64,000 nt of DNA from Candidatus Poribacteria bacterium (GTDB lineage Bacteria; Poribacteria; WGA-4E; GCA-2687025), in NCBI GenBank assembly GCA_028818695.1, contig JAPPNK010000030.1, positions 62,001 to 126,000 of the forward strand, in the 5' to 3' direction. Positions 57,176 through 64,000 of the stretch are shown piece after piece. Each line of letters starts with the position of its first letter. Within the stretch, counting starts at the first letter, position 1. The notes under the pieces were generated by a model that searched no databases, had not been told where the DNA came from, and saw nothing but the letters and a program-made list of their open reading frames with translations. Both the position numbers and the translations under genes were made by a program.

Positions 57176-60070
57176 ATGAAACGTACGTTAGCGGTAGCGC
57201 GCAAAGAGATGAGCGGCTACTTCGGTTCCCCTCTGGCGTTTATTTTTATCGGCGTCTTTTTATCGGCGCTGCTCTTTCTGTTCTTCTGGCGGGAGCGGTT
57301 CTTCGCGCGCGGAATCGCCGATGTGCGACCGCTGTTCAGGTCGATGCCGATGCTGTTGATCTTTCTCGTCGCGGCGCTGACGATGCGCCAATGGAGCGAG
57401 GAGCAAAGCTCCGGCACCCTTGAAACGCTGTTGACGCTGCCTGTGCCGTCCTATCAGCTCGCGCTGGGCAAGTTTCTCGCGGTGACGGGGCTGGTCGGTC
57501 TAGCGCTCGCGCTGACGCTGCCGATTCCGATCACCGTCGCCTTCATGGGAGACCTTGATTGGGGACCGGTCGTCGGCGGATATGCGGCGGCGCTGCTTCT
57601 CACCTGCGCCTACGCCGCCATCGGCCTTTTTCTTTCCTCTAGAACAGACAACCCGTTTGTCGCGCTCATTATGACGGCGATCGTCGGCGGAATCTTTTAC
57701 CTGATTGGCGCCGGCGCCGTCACCAATTTTGCGGGAGACGCGGGCGACCTGTTCCGCGCGCTCGGAGCCGGCAGCCGCTTCGAGTCGATTGAACGCGGCG
57801 TCCTAGACCTGCGCGACCTGCTCTACTATCTCTCCATCGCCGCTGGATTTTTGATCTTGAACGCCGTCTCGCTTGACGCAAAACGCTGGAGCAAAGGCGA
57901 GCAAACGAAGGCGTATCGACGAGCCGCGGTGTGGACGACAGCCCTGCTGCTTGCGAACATAACCCTGCTCAACATCTGGATGTATCCGCTTTACGGCTTG
58001 CGCGTCGACCTGACAAGTCAGCGGCAATACAGCCTTTCTAAGCAGACAAAACAGCTGCTGGGCGGGCTTTCGGAGCCGCTTCTCATGCGCGCCTACATCA
58101 GCAAGCAGACGCACCCGCTCCTAGACCGCCTCCGTTCGCAGATTGCGGATATGTTGACCGAGTATGCGATTGCCGGCAAGGGGATGATTGAGACCGAAAC
58201 GATCGATCCGAGCGACAACGAGGAGCTGATGCAGGAGGCGCGCGACGCCTACGGCATCGTGACGGAGGCGTTTCTGAACCAGGGGCGCGCGGAGACCTCG
58301 GTTCGAAACATCTACTTCAACATCTTGGTTCGCTACGGCGATCAGCATGAGGTTTTTGGATTTCGGGACATCACCCAGATAGAGCCGCTGGCGGACGGCG
58401 GAATCGAAGTGAGGCTCCGCAATCTAGAGTACGACCTGACGCGCGCCGTCAAAAAATCCGCATACGGCTTCCAGAGCATCGATACGGCGCTGGAATCGTT
58501 TCAGCAGCCGGCCGAATTGACGCTCTATGCGACGCCGAATACGCTGCCGGAAGGCGGAGCCGAATTGATGGAAACGTTTGAGCGCGTCGGGAACGAAATC
58601 GCCGGCAATTCAAACGGCAAACTGCTCTTTAGAACGGTCGACCCGACCGATCCAAACAGCGGCGAAACGATGGAATCGCTCGCTCAAAAGTACGGCTTGC
58701 GCCCCATGCGCGTCGCGTTTCTTTCGACAGACACGTATTACTTTTCGCTCATTCTCGCTGTTGACAACCAGTTTGAGGTCGTTTTAATCGGGAGCGATCT
58801 TGAAGCGGACATACGCAGAGCCGTTGAGGCGTCCATCAAGCGCATGGCTCCCGGTTTTCTTAAAGTCGCCGGGCTGTGGGTTCCGCCTAGAACGCCGACC
58901 CAGAACGCTTTTGGACAAATGACGGAACCGTTCGCCTCCTATCAATCGATCGCCCAACAGCTCCAGAGCGACTACACGGTTCAGAATATCGACCTGTCCA
59001 GCGGCTCGGTTCCCGCCGAAGTGGACTCGCTGGTGATTGCGGCGCCTCAAAATCTGAACGAAAAGGAGCTGTTTGCCATCGACCAGTATCTGATGCGGGG
59101 CGGATCGGCGGTGATTGCCGGCGGCGCATATCTGATGGAGCCTGACCAGTTCACGCGCGCCCCGGCGCTGAAACAGGTTGTCGGCGGCGCGCGCGAGCTG
59201 TTGAGTCATTACGGCGTAGAGGTGGGCGCGTCGGCAGTGATGGACATGCAGAATGAGCCGCTTACCTTCCGAAGGACGAGGCAGGTCGGCAATTTTGTTG
59301 TTCCAGAGATAACGAAGGAACCTTACCCGTTTTTCATCGACATCCGACAGGAAGGCATGGCGAGCGGACATCCGATCGCCGCCAACCTATCTGCCGTGAC
59401 TCTGCACTGGGCGTCCCCGATACTGCTTGACAAGGACAAAAATGCCAACAGGGATACGGCAGAGCTGCTGAAATCCAGCGAAGAGGCATGGACGACCACC
59501 GATACAAACGTGAACCCTGATCTACAGACCTACCCGGATCTAGGATTTCATCCAGGTCAGGAACTCACATCGCACACGCTTGCGGTTGCGGTGAAAGGTT
59601 CGTTTGAGAGTTACTTCAAGGACAAGCCGTCGCCGCTGTTGACGGAGGAGCCGGCAGAAGAAAACGACGAGCAGAACGAAGCGGACGAATCGCCCGCGCT
59701 GGCGAATATGATCGAATCGTCGCCTGAGTCGTCCCGCTTGGTCGTCATCGGCAGCAGCGAATTTATCAACGACTCCGTCATTGTGATGTCCTCCGATGAG
59801 CGCGCGAGGGAAAACCTGCAGCTGATCCAAAACGCGGTCGATTGGTCAGTGGAGGACTTGGACCTGCTCAGCATACGCGCGCGCGGCGCCCAATCCCGGC
59901 TGTTGAAACCAATGACAGAAGGCGAGCAGCGGATCTGGGAGATCGCCAATTACGTTCTCGCGCTCGCGTCGCTGGGACTGCTGGCGCTGATGTGGCAGAT
60001 ACGGCGGAGAAGCGAACGGCCGATAGCGCTGGAGCCGTTGGAAACGAAGGAAGCGGAGGAGTCGGCATGA
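57176..60070 (+). CDS. Fused ABC-2 permease and GldG-like auxiliary protein
   Basis: 964 aa. N-terminal six-helix ABC-2 permease (about 1-235: LAVARKEMSGYFGSPLAFIFIGVFLS, LPIPITVAFMGDL, LIMTAIVGGIFYLIGAG), then a GldG/ABC_transp_aux part beginning RVDLTSQRQYSLSKQTKQLLGGL, DMLTEYAIAGKG, VIAGGAYLM, and a last helix (IANYVLALASLGLLALMW). GldF and GldG are separate genes in most Bacteroidetes; here they are one chain. GTAGGAG lies 4 nt before the ATG. Overlaps the DUF4340 gene by ATGA. Substrate unknown. Confidence 0.88.
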   Translation: MKRTLAVARKEMSGYFGSPLAFIFIGVFLSALLFLFFWRERFFARGIADVRPLFRSMPMLLIFLVAALTMRQWSEEQSSGTLETLLTLPVPSYQLALGKFLAVTGLVGLALALTLPIPITVAFMGDLDWGPVVGGYAAALLLTCAYAAIGLFLSSRTDNPFVALIMTAIVGGIFYLIGAGAVTNFAGDAGDLFRALGAGSRFESIERGVLDLRDLLYYLSIAAGFLILNAVSLDAKRWSKGEQTKAYRRAAVWTTALLLANITLLNIWMYPLYGLRVDLTSQRQYSLSKQTKQLLGGLSEPLLMRAYISKQTHPLLDRLRSQIADMLTEYAIAGKGMIETETIDPSDNEELMQEARDAYGIVTEAFLNQGRAETSVRNIYFNILVRYGDQHEVFGFRDITQIEPLADGGIEVRLRNLEYDLTRAVKKSAYGFQSIDTALESFQQPAELTLYATPNTLPEGGAELMETFERVGNEIAGNSNGKLLFRTVDPTDPNSGETMESLAQKYGLRPMRVAFLSTDTYYFSLILAVDNQFEVVLIGSDLEADIRRAVEASIKRMAPGFLKVAGLWVPPRTPTQNAFGQMTEPFASYQSIAQQLQSDYTVQNIDLSSGSVPAEVDSLVIAAPQNLNEKELFAIDQYLMRGGSAVIAGGAYLMEPDQFTRAPALKQVVGGARELLSHYGVEVGASAVMDMQNEPLTFRRTRQVGNFVVPEITKEPYPFFIDIRQEGMASGHPIAANLSAVTLHWASPILLDKDKNANRDTAELLKSSEEAWTTTDTNVNPDLQTYPDLGFHPGQELTSHTLAVAVKGSFESYFKDKPSPLLTEEPAEENDEQNEADESPALANMIESSPESSRLVVIGSSEFINDSVIVMSSDERARENLQLIQNAVDWSVEDLDLLSIRARGAQSRLLKPMTEGEQRIWEIANYVLALASLGLLALMWQIRRRSERPIALEPLETKEAEESA

Positions 60071-61065
60071 CGTTTGATCTCAAAGGGCGGCGTTTTCAAA
60101 TACTGATCGGCGTCGTTGTCGTTCAGGCGCTGTTGATCGCGGTCGTCTATTGGCCGCGCGGGGGAACGTCCGAAGAGGCGGGCGAGCCTCTTCTTCCCGA
60201 TATTCGGGAGAAAGCGGAGCGCATAACGATTGAGGACAGCGAGGGCAATGCGCTCACGCTCGCCAAAGAGAACGGCGAATGGGTCTTGCCGGACGCGGAC
60301 AATTTTCCCGTCGAAAGCGGCAAAGCGGGCGAATTCCTGGACAAGGTTGGCGGCATCGTCAAAAAACAGCTCATCGCGCGCACAAAGAAAAGCCACAAAC
60401 AACTGAAAGTGGCAGAGAGCGATTTTGAACGCAAAGCGTCCATCGAAGCGGACGGCAAGACGAAGACGCTCTACATCGGCTCCGCGGTCGGCGCCCGGTC
60501 GGCGCACACGCGCCTGGGGGGCGAGAACGAAACCTACGTCGCGGACGATCTGTCCAGCTGGCAGGCGGGAACCGATATATCCTCTTGGATCGATTCCGAG
60601 TATTTTAAGGTGGACAAAGACGCCGTACAGACCATCTCTCTCAAAAACGACGAGGGAGAGATCGTATTTGAGCGCGGAGAGGGAAACGCCTGGACAATAA
60701 AAGGTCTCCGCTCCGATGAAACGCTGGACGACGCGAAGATGTCGACGCTGTTGAACCGCTTGTCGCCGATGCGTATGACGAAGCCTCTCGGCAAAGAGGA
60801 GAAGCCTGAGTACGGGCTTAGCGATCCGGCGGCGGTCATCGCGCTGGAGGTCGCCGTTGAGACGGGGGAGCCTAATGAAGAGGAGGCGTCTGAAGAGCCG
60901 GCGGAAATGAAAACGGAAACGCGCGCTATTCGAATCGGACGCAAAGCGGAGGATGAGGAGAATTATGCGGCGCAGTCCTCCGAATCGCTTTACTATGTGG
61001 AGCTGTCGCGCTGGAGCGCCGGCGATTTCACCAAATGGAAGCGGTCCGATTTTCTCAAGGAGTAG
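60067..61065 (+). CDS. DUF4340 family protein
   Basis: 332 aa. One N-terminal helix (QILIGVVVVQALLIAVVYW) and a large extracytoplasmic domain with the DUF4340 pattern: ITIEDSEGNALTLAKENGEWVLPD, AHTRLGGENETYVAD, WIDSEYFKVDKDAVQTISLKN, SPMRMTKPL, YGLSDP. ATG 60067 overlaps the permease stop (ATGA). DUF4340 proteins commonly sit after GldA/F/G-like genes, so it is probably a periplasmic partner of this transporter. Its stop overlaps the convergent transporter gene by 11 nt. Confidence 0.88.
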   Translation: MTFDLKGRRFQILIGVVVVQALLIAVVYWPRGGTSEEAGEPLLPDIREKAERITIEDSEGNALTLAKENGEWVLPDADNFPVESGKAGEFLDKVGGIVKKQLIARTKKSHKQLKVAESDFERKASIEADGKTKTLYIGSAVGARSAHTRLGGENETYVADDLSSWQAGTDISSWIDSEYFKVDKDAVQTISLKNDEGEIVFERGEGNAWTIKGLRSDETLDDAKMSTLLNRLSPMRMTKPLGKEEKPEYGLSDPAAVIALEVAVETGEPNEEEASEEPAEMKTETRAIRIGRKAEDEENYAAQSSESLYYVELSRWSAGDFTKWKRSDFLKE

Positions 61066-62386
61066 GGCGGTCGGCTGAAGCGGCCGCTTCGCCCGTTTTT
61101 TCGTTGACGCCTGCCAGCAGCGCCATCCCCGCGGCGAAGAACAGCCCGACGCACAACATGGCGGGCCGGAAGCCGAAAAGGTGGTTCAAAGCGGCAAAGG
61201 CGCCAAGTCCCCAGAAACCAGGCGCCTTGTTGAAGACGGAGTAGAAGCCGTAGAATTCGGCGGCAGACTGTTCAGGGATCATCTGCCCATAGAGCGATCG
61301 GCTCAACGCCTGCGCGCCTCCCAGCACAAGCCCGACCAGAACCGCCAGGGCGAAAAACTGCGTCTGCGTTTGAATGAAATACGCGCACACAACGGCGGCT
61401 GTCCACCCAAGCAGCGATACGATGACGGCGCGCTTCGCGCCGAGGCGCCCCGCCATCCATCCGAACAGCAGCGCTCCGCCAAACGCGATGAACTGAATGA
61501 TGAGCAGCGTCGTCATCAGCCCCGTCGGCTCCATCTTCAGCTCTTCCGTTCCAAACAATGTCGCCATATGGATGACAACCTGAATGCCGCCGCTGTAGAT
61601 CATATACGCTATCAGGAAACGCAGGACGGAGGGCATGCGGGCAATTTTGCGCGCCGTTGTCCATGACCGGCTGAACCCGTAGCCGAGATACGCCAGCGGC
61701 TTCGGCGCGCCGCGGAATCTGTCGGGCAGCGCCTCGTATGAGGGAGTCTCCTTCAACAGAAACGCGGTGATAAGGGCAAACCCGCCCCACCAGACCGCCG
61801 TCATCAGCATGCAGACGCGAACGGCTCCGCCCTCGGAGAGTCCAAACATGTCTCTCCCGACGATGAGCGCAAGGCAGAGCGCGAACTGAATCCCGCCGCC
61901 GATATACCCGTATGCGAACCCCTTGCTTGAGACCCAGTCCTGCCGTCCTTCGGGCGCGATCTGCGGCAGGAAGGCGTCGTAGAACACATTCGCGGCGACG
62001 AAGCAAAACTGAGAGACGATATAAAACAGCGCCGTTTGCCACACATCGCCGCGCGCGCAGACGCTCAACAGCGCCGCGTTCAGAACGCCCATGTAGCAGA
62101 AGGAGAGAAGCAGCCGTTTTTTAACGGACGCAAGGTCGGCGGCGGCGCCGAGAGCGGGCGCGGCGATCAGCACCAGCAGCGCGGCGACCGCGCCAAAAGC
62201 GGGCCAAAGCGTCGCCGAGTTGAAGGTCTGCCCAAAGAGCGCGACGCCCTCGCTTGGCATCACCCCTTCTTTGAAGTAGATCGGCAGCAAGCCGGAGACG
62301 ATGGCGGTCGAGTAGGCAGAATTTGCCCAGTCGTACACTGACCAGCCGAAGATGACGCGCCTGTTTCCGCGTATGTCGTCGGACAG
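61055..62386 (-). CDS. UMF1/Atg22-like MFS transporter
   Basis: About 443 aa, twelve hydrophobic helices. Start region VIFGWSVYDWANSAYSTAI is the UMF1 family hallmark, and ANVFYDAFLPQIA and GAQALSRSLYGQMIPEQSAAEFYGFYSVFNKAPGFWG are also typical. In-frame sequence continues upstream of GTG 62338 to a CTG at 62386 with AAAGGAG 6 nt upstream, and that extension restores conserved residues before YDWANSAY, so I propose a CTG start. Substrate unknown. Downstream of thpR by 12 nt. Confidence 0.85.
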   Translation of the reverse strand: MSDDIRGNRRVIFGWSVYDWANSAYSTAIVSGLLPIYFKEGVMPSEGVALFGQTFNSATLWPAFGAVAALLVLIAAPALGAAADLASVKKRLLLSFCYMGVLNAALLSVCARGDVWQTALFYIVSQFCFVAANVFYDAFLPQIAPEGRQDWVSSKGFAYGYIGGGIQFALCLALIVGRDMFGLSEGGAVRVCMLMTAVWWGGFALITAFLLKETPSYEALPDRFRGAPKPLAYLGYGFSRSWTTARKIARMPSVLRFLIAYMIYSGGIQVVIHMATLFGTEELKMEPTGLMTTLLIIQFIAFGGALLFGWMAGRLGAKRAVIVSLLGWTAAVVCAYFIQTQTQFFALAVLVGLVLGGAQALSRSLYGQMIPEQSAAEFYGFYSVFNKAPGFWGLGAFAALNHLFGFRPAMLCVGLFFAAGMALLAGVNEKTGEAAASADRPTP

Positions 62387-62398
62387 CGTTTTCTCCTT

Positions 62399-62950
62399 TC
62401 AAGCGGCGAAGAGAAAGCGATGAAGGGAAGTATAGCGCGCTCCGTCGGGGCGCAGATCGCTCTGAATCAGATGAAACTGGTCAATCTGAAACGAGGGAAA
62501 CGCCGGCGGGCATTCCGCTTTCGGCATCCAGCTTCGCGCGTCAAGCGGCGGGCGCAGACGCGCCAAGGTGATGTGCGGCGTGTAGGGGCGCGTTTCGCGG
62601 GCGAATCCGAGCGGCTCAAGCGCGCGCTCCACTTGGGCGGCGGCTTCAGAGATTTCGCGGAATCCCTGATCGACTCCCCGCCAGACGACGGAGGCGCGCC
62701 GCGCGTTTGGAAAACATCCCAAACCGCCGATGGAAAGCGCGAACGGACGCAGCGCCACCGCGGCCGATTCCAACGCAGCAACGATCCCCTGCATGTCCGA
62801 ATCGGCGACATTTCCCAGAAACTTGAGCGTCAAATGCAACTCGCGGGCAAAACGCGCCCCCGGCAGATGCGGCCATGACCGCTGCGATTCAAAAAGCGAC
62901 GATTGCGCTTTGTCTGGCAGCGTCAACCCGACAAACAACCGGCGGCGCAT
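62399..62950 (-). CDS. thpR: RNA 2',3'-cyclic phosphodiesterase (LigT/ThpR)
   Basis: 183 aa. The two HxT motifs are LHLTLKFLG (about 39-47) and PHITLARLR (about 124-132). Starts RRLFVGLTLP, typical of the 2H phosphoesterase family. It opens 2',3'-cyclic phosphates to 2'-phosphate. Follows a small membrane protein gene by 12 nt and precedes the UMF1 transporter. Chemistry is opposite in sense to RtcB at 31-32 kb; no physical link. Confidence 0.93.
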   Translation of the reverse strand: MRRRLFVGLTLPDKAQSSLFESQRSWPHLPGARFARELHLTLKFLGNVADSDMQGIVAALESAAVALRPFALSIGGLGCFPNARRASVVWRGVDQGFREISEAAAQVERALEPLGFARETRPYTPHITLARLRPPLDARSWMPKAECPPAFPSFQIDQFHLIQSDLRPDGARYTSLHRFLFAA

Positions 62951-62962
62951 GCCCGAAGACGC

Positions 62963-63418
62963 CTACTCTTCCGAATCGTCTGAATCGCCGCCGCTGGAGC
63001 CGCAGCAGAGCGAGTATCCCAACGCGCCCGCCAAGAGCGGAAATCCAGCGTCCACTATGATCCAAATGATCGACGCTGCCGAAGGATCAACTGCCGTAAA
63101 GCGGTCAACGCTAAACAGACCGAACCAGTTGAAAAAGAACAGAATGCCGACAAACAAAAAGCCGTAAAAAACGACATTCGCGGCAAGATAGCCGACCGTG
63201 ACAGGGCTGTCTTTTTCAAGCCTTGCGCCGCGCTTGCGGCGAAGAGCATATAAGATTCCTATCAGTACCCCCACAGCGGTGATGTAGTTGATCCAGGTCC
63301 ACTGAGGGCTGTAAGGCGACGCGTCAGTGGATGTGTAGTAGAGCGGCTCAATGACAGTATGCACAGCCACGATGAGCGCGACAATGATCAGAAAAACGCC
63401 GACAATGCGGTGAATCAT
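62963..63418 (-). CDS. Small four-helix membrane protein, unknown
   Basis: 151 aa. Hydrophobic segments IVGVFLIIVALIVAVHTV, INYITAVGVLIGILYAL, VVFYGFLFVGILFFFNWFGLF and ASIIWIIVDAGFPLLAGALGY, with an acidic, cysteine-containing tail (CCGSSGGDSDDSEE). No family recognised. GGGAG lies 7 nt before the ATG. Same strand as thpR and pgsA, likely one operon. Confidence 0.7.
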   Translation of the reverse strand: MIHRIVGVFLIIVALIVAVHTVIEPLYYTSTDASPYSPQWTWINYITAVGVLIGILYALRRKRGARLEKDSPVTVGYLAANVVFYGFLFVGILFFFNWFGLFSVDRFTAVDPSAASIIWIIVDAGFPLLAGALGYSLCCGSSGGDSDDSEE

Positions 63419-63465
63419 CTTTTTGCTCCCTGAGGGTTGCTTCTTCTGTTCGCTCGTAACATATG

Positions 63466-64000
63466 TTATCCACGCGCGCTCGTCAAGTTGCGCAGCTGCG
63501 TCCGGTTGTTGTAAAGAAACTCAACGCCCGACACAACGGTGAGCGTCATCGGAAACAGCATCATCCAGAAGATGGGTCCGTGCGCCCCTTGCACGCCGCC
63601 GACGCGAAGCCCTGCGCTGTTGACGGCGAGCAGAGCGATGCTGAGCGTCACAACGGCGATCTGCGACCCCGTTTTATACTTGCCCCATTGCGAGGCGCTG
63701 ATGACCCGCCCGCCGCGCGCGACAAGGGCGGAACGAAGAGCCGTGACTCCGACCTCGCGCAGCGCCATGACGAGAAACATCCAAAGCGGAATCAGCCCGC
63801 CCCAGTATTTAAAAGCAAAGAGCGTCCCCAGAATGAGCAACTTGTCGGCGATCGGATCGGCGAACTTGCCAAAGTCGGTGACGCCGCGCTTACGCGCAAT
63901 CCGCCCGTCCAGATGATCGGTCAACGCGGCGATGCCGAACAGAGCCAGCGCGCCCAGATAGAACCAAGCGGCGCCGCCGTGAGCAGTTTCGGCTCTGTGA
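63466..64000 (-). CDS. pgsA: CDP-diacylglycerol-glycerol-3-phosphate 3-phosphatidyltransferase, 5' end off window
   Basis: Phosphatidylglycerophosphate synthase. The CDP-alcohol transferase motif is complete: DHLDGRIARKRGVTDFGKFADPIADK (D-G-A-R-G-D-D). Helices typical of the family follow. The frame stays open to the window edge; residues before TTG 63924 (AAWFYLGALALFGIAALTDHLDG) belong to the family pattern, so the gene is truncated by the window rather than starting there. Membrane phospholipid synthesis. Confidence 0.92.
   Translation of the reverse strand, partial: HRAETAHGGAAWFYLGALALFGIAALTDHLDGRIARKRGVTDFGKFADPIADKLLILGTLFAFKYWGGLIPLWMFLVMALREVGVTALRSALVARGGRVISASQWGKYKTGSQIAVVTLSIALLAVNSAGLRVGGVQGAHGPIFWMMLFPMTLTVVSGVEFLYNNRTQLRNLTSARG

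Noticed and set aside
1-64000. CRISPR arrays, rRNA and tRNA genes
   Set aside because: No regularly spaced direct repeats with unique spacers, and no rRNA or tRNA-like conserved segments were noticed on either strand; a covariance-model scan was not possible.

Overview
The window is about 64 kb of GC-rich (roughly 60% by eye), densely coded DNA from a Gram-negative-type bacterium. An outer membrane is implied by a TonB-dependent-receptor barrel protein, a heptose-1-phosphate adenylyltransferase (RfaE2/HldE type) and several lipoproteins. The mix of a phytanoyl-CoA dioxygenase-family protein, a DUF5069 protein, many TPR lipoproteins, a Gld-type fused ABC permease and a selenocysteine-containing redoxin suggests an uncultured lineage such as Poribacteria or a relative. 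That placement is inference. I see no rRNA, tRNA or CRISPR array.

Layout. 1-3.5 kb (minus): aromatic amino acid operon, DUF5069-pheA-hisC-tyrA, with a clear promoter. 3.6-7.3 kb (minus): three paralogous secreted discoidin-like proteins downstream of guaB, with a decayed copy of the guaB 3' end between two of them. 7.6-11.6 kb: a secreted repeat protein, then a DNA methyltransferase fused to a nuclease-like domain and an AT-rich FRG-TPR gene, which may be a transferred defence pair. 11.8-17.8 kb (plus): saccharopine-dehydrogenase-like gene, YkgJ-like cysteine-cluster gene, then three nearly identical tandem CPBP-family membrane proteins (each internally duplicated) and a fourth truncated copy. 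17.9-21.8 kb (plus): TIM-barrel isomerase, small membrane protein with a possible leader ORF, purF, EamA transporter. 22-28.6 kb (minus): APH-like kinase, sigma-54 activator with a pseudo-receiver, Mpg glycosylase, phosphohexomutase, rfaE2, and a redoxin gene interrupted by an in-frame UGA followed by a SECIS-like hairpin. 28.9-32.6 kb (minus): TonB-anchor/receptor fusion and rtcB. 33-36.2 kb: uronate-isomerase-like protein, GNAT, PhyH-family oxygenase, LexA/CI-like repressor. 36.5-41.9 kb (plus): translationally coupled histidine kinase, response regulator, glgC and phosphohexomutase. 41.9-47.7 kb (minus): BatA/VWA protein, GspG-like pseudopilin, beta-hydroxyacid dehydrogenase, small unknown, TPR lipoprotein and LpoB-like lipoprotein. 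47.8-51.5 kb (plus): accessory membrane and low-complexity proteins, including an HNH-repeat protein. 51.5-55.9 kb (plus): gmk, rpoZ, TPR lipoprotein, K+ channel. 56.2-61 kb (plus): Gld-like ABC operon. 61-64 kb (minus): UMF1 transporter, RNA 2',3'-cyclic phosphodiesterase (thpR), small membrane protein, and pgsA running off the edge.

The main findings are: (1) the UGA-interrupted redoxin, read as a selenoprotein because both halves share one frame, the site falls in a thioredoxin-type active site, and a hairpin with a GG apical loop lies about 22 nt downstream; (2) a small non-autonomous transposon-like family of about 150 bp, three full copies, one with a perfect 8-bp target duplication; (3) internally duplicated CPBP proteins whose N-terminal half has lost the catalytic residues, triplicated in tandem with an apparently identical 3' block; (4) a guaB-tail remnant that records how the discoidin-like paralogues were duplicated.
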